DNA of 64,000 nt from Sulfurimonas xiamenensis (GTDB taxonomy: Bacteria; Campylobacterota; Campylobacteria; Campylobacterales; Sulfurimonadaceae), in NCBI RefSeq assembly GCF_009258045.1, contig NZ_CP041166.1, forward strand, positions 1,054,001 to 1,118,000. The letters are read 5' to 3'. Below, piece after piece: positions 51,411 through 60,221 of this stretch. Position numbers and translations under genes: made by a program. The number at the start of each line of letters is the position of its first letter. Within the stretch, counting starts at the first letter, position 1. A model generated the notes under the pieces. It was not told the origin of the DNA and did no database searches. It saw only the letters and a program-made list of their open reading frames with translations.

Positions 51411-51435
51411 ATAAAATTAAAATTTGGAGAAAAAA

Positions 51436-54174
51436 ATGAGTGCTTTTAATAGAGGTTCAGAATGGAGAAAATGGGATTTACATTGTCATACTCCTTTAGA
51501 CCATGAATGGATTAACAAACCAAATTTAGATACTGTAGAAAATAAAAAAATATTTGCTAAAGAGTATATTGATTTTGCTAAAGCACAAGCTTTATCTGTT
51601 ATTGCCATAACTGACCATAATTTTTGTTCTTCAATAGATAATTTACTAATTCCTTACATTCAAAAAGAAGCATCTGATAATGGAATTACTATTTTACCAG
51701 GGTTTGAAATAACTGCAAAAGATGGGAGTGGTATCCATTTATTAGTATTATTTAAAGAAAAAACGGATTTATCTAAGATACATGAGATTGTAAAAGCTTG
51801 TTTCAATCCTGGAACAGATCTTTGTCCAAGTTCTGGAGTTCCTATTTCTGATTTAAGTATTTCAGAAATAAAAAACAAGGTGAACTCTTCAAAACTAGAT
51901 TCAATTTTTATATTTGCACATGCAGATAGTAAAAGTGGTGTTTTAGATAAAAAAACAATTGATGGAACAAGAAGAGTTGATGAATGGAATAATAAAAATG
52001 TAAGTATTTGTCAATTATCAAAAGCTATTGACAGTTTTAATAATGGTACATTTTTAGACCATTTATCAAAGGGCAATGTCCCATTATATAAAAGAGATAT
52101 GACATATATCATTGCTTCTGATTGTCGTAGAATTAAAATTGAGAATGCCGCTGATGGAAGGTTTTATCTTGGTCAAAAATTTGTATGGATAAAAGCCGAA
52201 CCAACATTTGAAGGACTCAAACAAATTATTTATGAACCTGAAAGAGTAAGAATCCAAGAAGAAAAACCTGAAATCAAAACAGATTATGAGGTAATAAAAA
52301 GTATAAAAATAATTGATACCACAGACACATTTACAAATGAAAAAATAGGATTTAGCAATAATTTAAATTCAATAATAGGTGGTAAATCTTCTGGAAAATC
52401 TTTATTGCTATATTTATTGGCAAAAACAGTCTTACCAATCGAAAAATATAAAGAAATTAAAGGGTATAAAAACTTTGTAGAATATGATAATCTTGACGGT
52501 ATTGATTGTGAAGTAGAATGGGAAGATGGGCAAATATCTAAACTTCTAAGTAGTGATAATAAAAGATATATTGATTACATTCCTCAAATGCACTTAAATA
52601 ACATAGCAGAAGATAAAGAAAAAAATATTACTTTTAAACAAACAATTGATGAACTACTACATAGACAAGCGGACTACACAAGCTCATTACATAATTTAAC
52701 ATCAAAAATATTAGAACATAAGCAATCTTTAAATAATGAAATAGATAAATATTTTGATAATGAAAAAGAGTTATATAGACTACAAGGTGAATTAACACTT
52801 CTAGGAGATAAAAAAGCTATAGAAGCTAGTATTATAAAATATAATCAAGAGTTAGTTGCATTAAAATCAAAATCTACTTTAACCCCAGAAGATGAAGAAA
52901 ATATTAAAAAAATACAAGATTCTATTGCAGAAAACAATAAAGAAAAAACTATAAAAAACAATGAAGTAATACTATTAGAAAGTATTAAAAAAGTTTTTCA
53001 TATGTTAGATTCAAAAGTTATTACTTTTATAGATGAAGAGTTTTCAAATGTTATGGCAATTGAAGAAAATAAAAGCATACTTGAAGAAATTAAAACTAAT
53101 TTGTCTAAAAATTTAATTTCTTCAATTGAAAGTTTCAAATTAGACAACCCTCTTATTACGGAAACTTTAATTGCTACTATCTCAGAAATAGACGAAAAAA
53201 TCAATCAACTAACTATCTCTTTGGAACCATTTAATGAAAAATTTGATGATAAAAAGAAATTTTTAGATACACAAAAAAAACTTGCTGATGAACAAGAAAA
53301 ATTAAATAAAATTTTACAAAAAGAAAAAGAAATAGAATCTCAAAAATCAACATTAGTTTTAGATTTATTTTTAACGAAATATAGTGAACTTTTTGATACT
53401 TATAAAAAAATAATAGAACTAAATGAGCCTTATAAACTCATAGGTAAAGATTTAGAGTTAATTACTGAAATAAAATTTGACACAGAAAAGTTTTATTTAA
53501 ATTTTTCATATTATATTGCTAAAAATCAGTCCTTAGATAAAATTTTTGACCCTACAATTTATACTGTAAAAAATGAATTCATATATAAATCGTCAGACCA
53601 TATTAGGAAGATCAAAACTATTCTAATTAAGTTGTTTGAAGGAAGTATTTCTTTTAACAAAAATAAAATTAGAAAAGAAATGATTACTTATTTATTTGAT
53701 GATTATTTCAAAATTACATATGATTTAAAACAAGGTAATGATAGATTGGAGCACATGTCACCTGGTAAAAAAGGCATCATTTTATTCCAATTATTCTTAG
53801 AAATAAGTTCTTCAAAGATACCTATCTTAATAGACCAACCAGAAGATAATCTTGACAATAGAACTGTTTATGACACATTAACTGAGTTTATTAAAAATAA
53901 AAAAATTGACAGACAAATAATTATGGTTTCACATAATTCTAATCTAGTTGTTTCCACAGATTCTGAAAATATTATTGTTGCTAATCAAAATGGGCAGGGA
54001 GAAAGTGCAATTAAATTTGACTATGTTAATGGTGCATTAGAAAACACCTTCAAAAATCGCGCTGAAAGCATTTCAGTGTTAAAATCTCAAGGGATTAGAG
54101 AGCATGTATGTGATATTTTAGAGGGTGGGGAAATTGCATTCAAAAAAAGAGAACAAAAATATAATATAAAATAA
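51436..54174 (+). CDS. PHP-domain and AAA/ABC-type ATPase protein (TrlF family)
   Basis: 912 residues from the ATG after TTTGGAG (a TTG 12 nt upstream is also open). The N-terminal PHP phosphoesterase domain has KWDLHCHTPLDHEW, VIAITDHNFCS, LPGFEITAKDG and IFAHADSKSG. The final PHP motif, usually SDAH, is ASDCRRI, without its histidine. WIKAEPTFEGLKQIIYEPER links to an ATPase: Walker A NSIIGGKSSGKSLLL near residue 316, coiled coil at about 400-640, signature-like MSPGKKGIILFQLFLE, and Walker B ILIDQPEDNLDNR near residue 797. The family occurs near defence or repair genes. Low G+C compared with sbcC suggests separate origin. Substrate unknown. Confidence 0.8.
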   Translation: MSAFNRGSEWRKWDLHCHTPLDHEWINKPNLDTVENKKIFAKEYIDFAKAQALSVIAITDHNFCSSIDNLLIPYIQKEASDNGITILPGFEITAKDGSGIHLLVLFKEKTDLSKIHEIVKACFNPGTDLCPSSGVPISDLSISEIKNKVNSSKLDSIFIFAHADSKSGVLDKKTIDGTRRVDEWNNKNVSICQLSKAIDSFNNGTFLDHLSKGNVPLYKRDMTYIIASDCRRIKIENAADGRFYLGQKFVWIKAEPTFEGLKQIIYEPERVRIQEEKPEIKTDYEVIKSIKIIDTTDTFTNEKIGFSNNLNSIIGGKSSGKSLLLYLLAKTVLPIEKYKEIKGYKNFVEYDNLDGIDCEVEWEDGQISKLLSSDNKRYIDYIPQMHLNNIAEDKEKNITFKQTIDELLHRQADYTSSLHNLTSKILEHKQSLNNEIDKYFDNEKELYRLQGELTLLGDKKAIEASIIKYNQELVALKSKSTLTPEDEENIKKIQDSIAENNKEKTIKNNEVILLESIKKVFHMLDSKVITFIDEEFSNVMAIEENKSILEEIKTNLSKNLISSIESFKLDNPLITETLIATISEIDEKINQLTISLEPFNEKFDDKKKFLDTQKKLADEQEKLNKILQKEKEIESQKSTLVLDLFLTKYSELFDTYKKIIELNEPYKLIGKDLELITEIKFDTEKFYLNFSYYIAKNQSLDKIFDPTIYTVKNEFIYKSSDHIRKIKTILIKLFEGSISFNKNKIRKEMITYLFDDYFKITYDLKQGNDRLEHMSPGKKGIILFQLFLEISSSKIPILIDQPEDNLDNRTVYDTLTEFIKNKKIDRQIIMVSHNSNLVVSTDSENIIVANQNGQGESAIKFDYVNGALENTFKNRAESISVLKSQGIREHVCDILEGGEIAFKKREQKYNIK

Positions 54175-54209
54175 AAATCAACTTAACTAAATCACTATAC
54201 ATAAAAGAT

Positions 54210-54740
54210 ATGAAAATGAAAAACATAAACCTGAAGATAGCGGATATAACACAAGAAGATGTATGTGCAGTGGTAAATGCGGCAAACAGTTCACTTCTTG
54301 GCGGCGGCGGAGTGGACGGTGCAATTCACCGCGCGGGCGGAGAGCAGATACTTAGCGAGTGTAAAAAGCTCAGAGCCTCTCTGCATCCTGATGGACTGCC
54401 TACCGGAGAAGCCGTTGCGACAACTGCAGGAAATATGAGGGCAAAATATGTGATTCACACTGTAGGTCCTGTTTATTCATCTTGTAAAAACCGCTGCGAA
54501 GAGCTTCTGGCAAACTGCTATATAAACTCACTAAAAGCAGCTTCTGAACTAAAGTGCCACAGTATCTCGTTTCCTGCCATCTCTACAGGCATCTACGGTT
54601 ATCCAAAGGGTGAGGCAGCTAAAGTTGCCTACAAGAGCGTCAAATCTTTTTTGGAAACTAATCAGAGCATGGAAGTTAACTTTGTGTTTTCTTCAAAAGA
54701 GAGTTACGACATCTTTGCAGATGCCGTCAAAGAGTTGTAA
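54210..54740 (+). CDS. Macro domain ADP-ribose hydrolase (YmdB-like)
   Basis: 176 residues. IADITQEDVCAVVNAANSSLLGGGGVDGAIHRAGG near residue 9 has the NAAN and GGGGVDGAIH loops that bind ADP-ribose. ATTAGNMRAKYVIHTVGP and SFPAISTGIYGYPKGEAA follow as in MacroD/YmdB. It hydrolyses O-acetyl-ADP-ribose or removes ADP-ribose from proteins or nucleic acids. Higher G+C than the PHP-ATPase gene before it. The first ATG (54210) and the one at 54216 are both possible starts. Confidence 0.88.
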   Translation: MKMKNINLKIADITQEDVCAVVNAANSSLLGGGGVDGAIHRAGGEQILSECKKLRASLHPDGLPTGEAVATTAGNMRAKYVIHTVGPVYSSCKNRCEELLANCYINSLKAASELKCHSISFPAISTGIYGYPKGEAAKVAYKSVKSFLETNQSMEVNFVFSSKESYDIFADAVKEL

Positions 54741-54801
54741 AATAAAGGATATCAAAGAGGCTAACAAGTATAATTATGAATATTCTTACAGGATTCTACA
54801 A

Positions 54802-55194
54802 ATGAGCATATTTGCCCTACAGTCAGAGGCAGGCGGTTTTTTGGACGAAGGTTTAAAACGCTTCAATAAAGAGTTTGACGATTGGTGTGTTCAGTTTGAC
54901 AACTATGAAGATGCCAATCTTATGAGACAAAATCTTGGCAAAAAAATAGTTGCGGAGGTTGTAGAGATCACACCTTTGAGCTATCCGAAATATTTTTTTC
55001 ATACTCTTAAAGGTGTTATCCATGCAACAAGACAGATCGATGATAAGATCATCTGCATTGTTGAACCGTATATGGGTTCAAACTTTCGTATCGCGGTGTG
55101 TGACTTAACTACAAAAAAAGTGACTATTACAAAGACCAGCTATAAAAATGTCTTAAGTGTAGAGGGTGCTTTTGCACATTTTGAACTGAAATGA
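54802..55194 (+). CDS. Conserved-looking protein of unknown function
   Basis: 130 residues from the only in-frame ATG that follows the macro gene; AGGA lies 9 nt before it. The first half is helical with acidic and aromatic residues (DEGLKRFNKEFDDWCVQFDN). The second is beta-rich (KIICIVEPYMGSNFRIAVCD, then KVTITKTSYKNVLSVEGAF). No domain recognised and no signal peptide. It may be cotranscribed with the macro-domain gene, 61 nt upstream. Confidence 0.55.
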   Translation: MSIFALQSEAGGFLDEGLKRFNKEFDDWCVQFDNYEDANLMRQNLGKKIVAEVVEITPLSYPKYFFHTLKGVIHATRQIDDKIICIVEPYMGSNFRIAVCDLTTKKVTITKTSYKNVLSVEGAFAHFELK

Positions 55195-55201
55195 AGTATA
55201 A

Positions 55202-55408
55202 ACGCCGAAGTCGGGTTTATGTGTTGAAAGCAGAGACATCTTCTTACAAGCGACAAGATACTATACGAGAATAAAACATCACAACACTTTATATCTTGCT
55301 CATGCGGGGTTTGAGGAGCAGTTAAGAGAAATATTTAACAACTACAAAAATATGTTCAAGCTTGCGAAAGAGTTCATAGCAAAAAACACAAAAGAGACAA
55401 AGTGTTAA
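55202..55408 (+). pseudogene. Gene remnant without a start codon
   Basis: Sixty-eight codons open in one frame, starting after a TAA at 55199 and ending TAA at 55406. The peptide includes DIFLQATRYYTRIKHHNTLY, then LAHAGFEEQLREIFNNYKN and FIAKNTKETKC. Its composition is like a real protein and it has only an internal methionine near the end, so it looks like the 3' end of a lost gene. I do not recognise the family. Confidence 0.4.
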
Positions 55409-55518
55409 CACAAAAAAAGACAACTTTAAAAAGAATTTGCCTCTTCTATATACATTTACCTTTTATTCAGTTATACTTCCCTCAATAAAAGATGATTCGA
55501 GTTACATCTTTAGTCTGC

Positions 55519-55549
55519 TTTACATTGATGACCTAGTTAACAGTATAAT
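55519..55549 (+). promoter_or_regulatory. Promoter of the cold shock gene
   Basis: TTTACA (55519-55524) and TATAAT (55544-55549), 19 nt apart. It would give a 5' leader of about 70 nt before the cspA ATG. Between 55409 and 55518 nothing else is recognised. Confidence 0.5.
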
Positions 55550-55628
55550 CCGCTACTAAAAGAAAAGCTTCATATTAGATTTTAGACCACTTCAGCAATG
55601 AGGTGTATTCAAACACAAAGGTATTACA

Positions 55629-55847
55629 ATGGCAGCATTAGTAAACGGTACAGTTAAATGGTTCAATGGTGAAAAAGGTTTCGGATTTATCGAACAAGAA
55701 AATGGCGGTAAAGATGTATTCGTACACTTTCGTCAAATCAACAGCACAGGCTATGGTCGTGTTTCATTAAACGAAGGTCAAAAAGTTACTTTCGAAATAG
55801 GCGAAGGCGAAAAAGGTCCTCAAGCAGAAAACGTTACAGGTCTGTAA
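55629..55847 (+). CDS. Cold shock protein (CspA family)
   Basis: 72 residues, a single OB-fold. [20 protein letters not shown] (RNP1) and [10 protein letters not shown] (RNP2) are complete. It binds single-stranded RNA and DNA and melts secondary structure, in cold or in normal growth. A leader of some 70 nt precedes it and a hairpin follows the stop. Confidence 0.95.
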   Translation: MAALVNGTVKWFNGEKGFGFIEQENGGKDVFVHFRQINSTGYGRVSLNEGQKVTFEIGEGEKGPQAENVTGL

Positions 55848-55856
55848 TCTTTTCGC

Positions 55857-55878
55857 GTGAGTGGATTTATCCGCTCAC
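55857..55878 (+). terminator. Terminator hairpin of the cold shock gene
   Basis: GTGAGTGGA-TTTA-TCCGCTCAC, a 9 bp stem with one G-T pair, followed by ATACTTTATATA. The T-run is short. Confidence 0.6.
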
Positions 55879-56017
55879 ATACTTTATATATATTTCCACT
55901 CTATTTTTCTACTAAAAAATATAATACAACTTTATTTAAATATTATAATTCCCAACAAAACCCTTTTATATATGGCATAATATAAAATTAAAATTTACTT
56001 TTGTTTTTAGGATTTTT

Positions 56018-57238
56018 ATGCTCAGAAGAACTTTTTTTATTTTTTTTATATTTGTCATAAATACATATGCAAACATACTTCAAGATGCTATCGACTCCTC
56101 GCCTCCAGGCTCTACTTTGAAACTCTCTGCCGGAATTTATAAAGGCAATATAACCATAAAAAAGCCTATAAACATTGTCGGTAAAGAAGATGGCGTTATT
56201 ATAGAAGGAGAAGGCAGAGGAAATATCATAACTATCAAAAGCTCACATGTAAAGCTCAAAAATCTAAATATAACAAACAGCGGAAGCAGATTGGACATTA
56301 TGGACTCTGCCGTTTTTATAAACAACGCAAAATATGTAGATATTGATAACTGTAAAATAAAAAACTCACTTTATGGTATCTTTTTGGACAATGTAAATAA
56401 TTCCGTCATACAAAACAATACCGTCTCCTCAAACGGTGAGAAAATAGGCTTTAGAGGTGATGCTCTTAGACTCTGGTTTAGCCATAACAACACTATAAAA
56501 AACAACAAGTTTATAAAATCAAGAGATATTGTTTTAATGCGTTCAAATGATAATAATATTTCTAAAAACTATATGCAAGAGTGCAGATATGCTATATTTA
56601 CACAGTACTCAAAAAATATTACGCTTATAGACAATATACTCAAAAATAATGCTGTAGGCATCTTTTTAGAAGCGAGTAATGATATAAATATAAGTAGCAA
56701 CTCCATAAAAGGAGATCACGGAGCACAAACTAGCCTTGGCATAATTTTAAAAGCTGCGTCAAATATACATGTAGAAAAAAACATCGTTGCTGAGTGCAAT
56801 CAAGCACTCTATATTGACAATTCCCCAAAAATTAGAGATACAAAAAATTGGATTTTGGATAACAAGATTATATTCAGCACAAGAGGTTTGAATTTTAAAA
56901 ACTATAGTGTAAAAAATGTCATAAAAAGAAATGAGCTATTTGGAAATATGGACAATATCATGAGCGACAGCCGCATCGGTTTAACAAATCAAAATGAGAT
57001 AGAATCAAACTACTGGGATGATTATGAAGGATTTGACATAAACAAAGACAATATAGGTGACACTCCATATAAAAAGCATCTTTATCTTGACGCTCTTTCA
57101 TTTAAAAACCATAAGTTAGGATTTTTTTACGGCTCTGCAGCATTATCCATGTTAGACTTTTTACTAAAAATTGCTCCTTTTGTTCAGCCTGTTTTGTTAG
57201 TAGAAGATAGAAAACCAATATTTAAAATATCTCATTAA
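56018..57238 (+). CDS. nosD: NosD-like periplasmic right-handed beta-helix protein
   Basis: 406 residues. Signal peptide about residues 1-18 (LRRTFFIFFIFVINTYA). Parallel beta-helix (CASH) repeats run from about residue 40 to 330, rich in N-N-x-I-x-x-N turns. The end is the NosD signature YWDDYEGFDINKDNIGDTPY, and then GFFYGSAALSMLDFLLKIAP near residue 370. NosD helps to supply copper to nitrous oxide reductase NosZ. No nosZ, nosF or nosY lies near, so this is either a displaced gene of the nos system or a second copy with another client. Confidence 0.85.
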   Translation: MLRRTFFIFFIFVINTYANILQDAIDSSPPGSTLKLSAGIYKGNITIKKPINIVGKEDGVIIEGEGRGNIITIKSSHVKLKNLNITNSGSRLDIMDSAVFINNAKYVDIDNCKIKNSLYGIFLDNVNNSVIQNNTVSSNGEKIGFRGDALRLWFSHNNTIKNNKFIKSRDIVLMRSNDNNISKNYMQECRYAIFTQYSKNITLIDNILKNNAVGIFLEASNDINISSNSIKGDHGAQTSLGIILKAASNIHVEKNIVAECNQALYIDNSPKIRDTKNWILDNKIIFSTRGLNFKNYSVKNVIKRNELFGNMDNIMSDSRIGLTNQNEIESNYWDDYEGFDINKDNIGDTPYKKHLYLDALSFKNHKLGFFYGSAALSMLDFLLKIAPFVQPVLLVEDRKPIFKISH

Positions 57239-57322
57239 ATATCTATTATTTTCTTGATGCAAAATTCAAAAAAAATAATACAATTCCATTCTAAATATTA
57301 TCACTTAAACAAGAGGTCAACC

Positions 57323-57535
57323 GTGTACAAAATACTTAAAGCACATCCGACAAAAGAGCAGATAACAAACTTCAATATGAAAATTGCTGAAGAAGACGAT
57401 TATGTCGATTATGTCATTGATTTAAATACCCTCGACGAAGATGCTAAAAAAGAGCTCTGCTCTTTATACGACATAGACGATAAAGATCTAAATCAAAAAG
57501 AGAAACTGCAGCTTAGCATCTCTTCTTCGGTATAA
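57323..57535 (+). CDS. Small acidic protein of unknown function
   Basis: 70 residues from a GTG preceded by AAGAGG; an ATG at 57257 would add 22 residues but has no ribosome binding site. The peptide is rich in acidic residues (EEDDYVDYVIDLNTLDEDAKK, then LYDIDDKDLNQKEKLQ) and has no signal peptide or membrane helix. Nothing recognised. It sits between nosD and the CDGSH gene. Confidence 0.45.
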   Translation: MYKILKAHPTKEQITNFNMKIAEEDDYVDYVIDLNTLDEDAKKELCSLYDIDDKDLNQKEKLQLSISSSV

Positions 57536-57551
57536 TTTTTTAGTAAGAAAC

Positions 57552-57581
57552 TTGACATTTTCTTAAAATCGTTACTATAAT
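57552..57581 (+). promoter_or_regulatory. Sigma-70 promoter of the CDGSH gene
   Basis: TTGACA (57552-57557), 18 nt, TATAAT (57576-57581); exact consensus hexamers. The start codon lies 26 nt after the -10 box. Confidence 0.8.
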
Positions 57582-57607
57582 AGTATAGACTTATTAAAGG
57601 ATATGTT

Positions 57608-57883
57608 ATGTGTAAAGATGCAATTGTATTTCGCAACAAACCTGAAGGTGTAACTCTTGAAGCTGGAGTCACATATATGATCTGCACATGTGGAAGAAGT
57701 AAAGATGGTATTTTTTGTGACGGAAGTCACAAAGGAACAAAATGCATGCCCAAAAAAGTAACTGTTGAAAAAACGAAGCAGTACCACATCTGCATGTGTA
57801 AGACAAGTGCAAACTTCCCTTTTTGTGATGGTACTCACAGTATTTATACCAATGAAGATATCGGCAAAAAGATTCAATCCTGA
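57608..57883 (+). CDS. CDGSH iron-sulfur domain protein with two domains
   Basis: 91 residues. The two cluster motifs are CTCGRSKDGIFCDGSHKGT (residues 34-52) and CMCKTSANFPFCDGTHSIY (residues 65-83); each has the C-x-C-x-n-C-D-G-(S/T)-H pattern that binds a [2Fe-2S] cluster through three cysteines and one histidine. Such proteins serve in electron or cluster transfer in the cytoplasm. AAAGGA precedes the start. Strong consensus promoter upstream. Confidence 0.9.
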   Translation: MCKDAIVFRNKPEGVTLEAGVTYMICTCGRSKDGIFCDGSHKGTKCMPKKVTVEKTKQYHICMCKTSANFPFCDGTHSIYTNEDIGKKIQS

Positions 57884-57903
57884 CTCTCACTCTTTGAGAG
57901 GGT

Positions 57904-57942
57904 AAGAGTGTTCAAAATTGACACATACTTTTGGACACTCTT
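57904..57942. terminator. Hairpin between the CDGSH gene and the Hsp20 remnant
   Basis: AAGAGTGTTC (57904-57913) pairs with GGACACTCTT (57933-57942) with one wobble, loop 19 nt, followed by TATATTATTT. Confidence 0.45.
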
Positions 57943-57950
57943 TATATTAT

Positions 57951-58105
57951 TTAACTTCTATCTTTTTCTTTTTTTTCACTTTTTTCTCTCAACTTAGGAA
58001 CAACAACTTCCAATACACCATTTTCACAGCTAGCATTGATATTTTCAGCATCAACACCATCGTGCAGCAGAGTAAAGCTTCTGAAAAATTTTAGATAACT
58101 ACTTT
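57951..58105 (-). pseudogene. Remnant of a small heat shock protein (Hsp20/alpha-crystallin)
   Basis: The minus strand reads YLKFFRSFTL, then LHDGVDAENINASCENGVLE and VVVPKLREKSEKKEKDRS-stop. FxRSFTLPxxVDxxxIxAxxxNGVLxVxxPK is the alpha-crystallin core end, so this is the C-terminal third of an Hsp20. Upstream, an in-frame TAA follows within 6 codons and no N-terminal half is visible before the slipin gene. The gene has lost about two thirds of its length. Confidence 0.75.
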
Positions 58106-58122
58106 TTATTTAGTTTCCTTAA

Positions 58123-58884
58123 TTACTCTTTTATATTACTATTAAAAAGTTTACTAAAATCAGTCGGAAACGGGAAAACTATCGTATTTGTTTTGTCGCT
58201 TGAGATATCGCTCATGGTCTGAAGATAACGCAGCTGTATTCCCAAATCATTTTTGCTAAGTTTTTGTGCTGCCTCTAGAAGATTTTCACTTGCTTCGACC
58301 TCCCCTTTTGCATTGATAACTTTTGCGCGGCGCTCGCGTTCTGCTTCAGCCTGTTTTGCAATAGCTCTAACCATACTCTCATCAAGGTCAATATGCTTTA
58401 TCTCAACATTGGATATCTTAATACCCCATGCATCAGTCTGTTTATCTAAAATCTCCTGTATATCACGATTCAACCGCTCTCTCTCGGCAAGCATCTCATC
58501 AAGTTCATGTCCGCCTAGCACAGAACGAAGAGTAGTTTGTGCAAGCTGACTAGTTGCATCATAAAAATTCTCTACTTGAATAATGGCTTTTTCAGGATCT
58601 ATCACTCGAAAATAGACAACCGCATTTACATGCACAGATACATTATCATGAGAGATAACATCTTGAGTAGGAACATCAAGAACAATTGTACGAAGGTCAA
58701 CCCTTACCATCTGTTGAATAAAGGGAATTAATATAATAAGTCCCGGTCCCTTAACCCCCGTAAAACGCCCAAGCGTAAAAACAACTGCGCGCTGATACTC
58801 TCGTAAAATACGAATAGCAGCAGCTAAAAAAGCAATTGCAAAAAATGCCATATATATCGCTGTTATATTTAAATCAAAAAACAT
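58123..58884 (-). CDS. Slipin (stomatin/prohibitin family) membrane protein
   Basis: 253 residues. One N-terminal membrane helix ([20 protein letters not shown]) is followed by the SPFH domain: [39 protein letters not shown] and a coiled-coil end with [21 protein letters not shown]. It lies 3 nt after nfeD, as in most slipin-NfeD pairs; the two act together in membrane microdomain or quality control functions. Confidence 0.92.
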   Translation of the reverse strand: MFFDLNITAIYMAFFAIAFLAAAIRILREYQRAVVFTLGRFTGVKGPGLIILIPFIQQMVRVDLRTIVLDVPTQDVISHDNVSVHVNAVVYFRVIDPEKAIIQVENFYDATSQLAQTTLRSVLGGHELDEMLAERERLNRDIQEILDKQTDAWGIKISNVEIKHIDLDESMVRAIAKQAEAERERRAKVINAKGEVEASENLLEAAQKLSKNDLGIQLRYLQTMSDISSDKTNTIVFPFPTDFSKLFNSNIKE

Positions 58885-58887
58885 TGT

Positions 58888-60186
58888 CTACTCCTTAATT
58901 GGTTTAACTTTTAAAACAAGACCTGATCGTTCAATAACTTGAACATTTTGGCCCACAGATAATTTACTCTCACTTACAGCACTCCATGTCTCACTATGAC
59001 AATGCACCAAATATCCTTTCTCATTAGAATCAATAACATTAGCAACTGCACCGATCATCTCCTCTGCGCCTGAAACTACTTTAGCCGATCTTGAGCTTAA
59101 AAAAAGTTTCATAACTAAAATAAAAAAGAGAAGACTGGAAAAAGTAAAAGCAATAATTAGCGGAATAGAAATACTCTGCCCAAGAGTATCAGCATCAAAT
59201 AAGAGAAGTGAGCCAAAAGCAAAAGCAATAACACCGCCAATACCCAAAATACCAAATCCTGCAATAAAAACCTCTGCAACCATAAAGGCGATGCCTAAAA
59301 GTATAAGCAATAACCCCGCATAATTAAACGGTATCATATTCAATGCATAAAGTGCAATCACACCACAGATAAGCCCAACTACTCCAGGAAAAATAGAACC
59401 TGGATTCATCAATTCAAAAAAGATACCATATATAGCTATCAGTATAAGTATATAAGCAATATTTGGATCAGTAACAATAGATAAAAATTTAATTTTCCAG
59501 TTTGCCTCAAAACTATATATCACTGCATCTTTTGTTTTAAGCGTAATACTTTTGCCCGAAACAACTACACTCCTGCCATCAAGTTTAGCAAGCAACTCTT
59601 CACTGTCTTGAGCTATCAAATCAATCACACCATATCTAAGAGCATCAGTAGCAGAAATACTTTTCGACTCTTCCACGGCAGATAACGCCCAAGTTACATT
59701 GCGGTCACTCAATTGGGCTAAACTTTTAATATATGCTACAGCATCGTTCAATGCTTTTTTTTCAAGAGTAGACATAGCACTGCTGTTTAAATCATCTATT
59801 TTTGGTGCCGGCATTAAATTTATCGGAGTAGCAGCACCAAGATTTGTTCCCGGAGACATGGCTGCAATATGAGAAGCATAAAGAAGATATGTACCGGCAC
59901 TAGCTGCTCTTGCACCTTTTGGAGAGACATATGTAACAACCGGTATAGAACTGTTTGTAATACCCTGAATTATCTCTCTCATGGATGTTGAGAGCCCGCC
60001 GGGAGTATCTAACTCAAGAATTATCATCTGAGCATCTCGATCCCTTGCAAAGAGCATACCATCTTTGAAATATTCACTGCTTGCAGGTCCCACAGCCCCT
60101 TTTATCTCTAGCTTCACAACAGTAAAACTATCTGCTAAAAGTGGCAAAAGTGTTAAAAGCAACAGAAAAAGTAAACGCATCAACAT
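58888..60186 (-). CDS. nfeD: NfeD-family membrane serine protease
   Basis: 432 residues. Signal peptide, then a ClpP-class domain (LELDTPGGLSTSMREIIQ, then KGARAASAGTYLLYASHIA with the catalytic serine, AMSPGTNLGAATPI). Four to five membrane helices lie between about residues 235 and 345, and the C-terminal OB domain (GAVANVIDSNEKGYLVHC) ends the protein. This is the long NfeD form, a periplasmic-facing protease; in Pyrococcus the slipin partner is its substrate. Encoded 35 nt after amrS. Confidence 0.92.
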   Translation of the reverse strand: MLMRLLFLLLLTLLPLLADSFTVVKLEIKGAVGPASSEYFKDGMLFARDRDAQMIILELDTPGGLSTSMREIIQGITNSSIPVVTYVSPKGARAASAGTYLLYASHIAAMSPGTNLGAATPINLMPAPKIDDLNSSAMSTLEKKALNDAVAYIKSLAQLSDRNVTWALSAVEESKSISATDALRYGVIDLIAQDSEELLAKLDGRSVVVSGKSITLKTKDAVIYSFEANWKIKFLSIVTDPNIAYILILIAIYGIFFELMNPGSIFPGVVGLICGVIALYALNMIPFNYAGLLLILLGIAFMVAEVFIAGFGILGIGGVIAFAFGSLLLFDADTLGQSISIPLIIAFTFSSLLFFILVMKLFLSSRSAKVVSGAEEMIGAVANVIDSNEKGYLVHCHSETWSAVSESKLSVGQNVQVIERSGLVLKVKPIKE

Positions 60187-60221
60187 TTAACCGCCTTTAT
60201 AGTTTAAAATAACGCTCGATT

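Noticed and set aside
55857-55878. tRNA or riboswitch after the cold shock gene
   Set aside because: A single simple hairpin just after the stop; fits a terminator.
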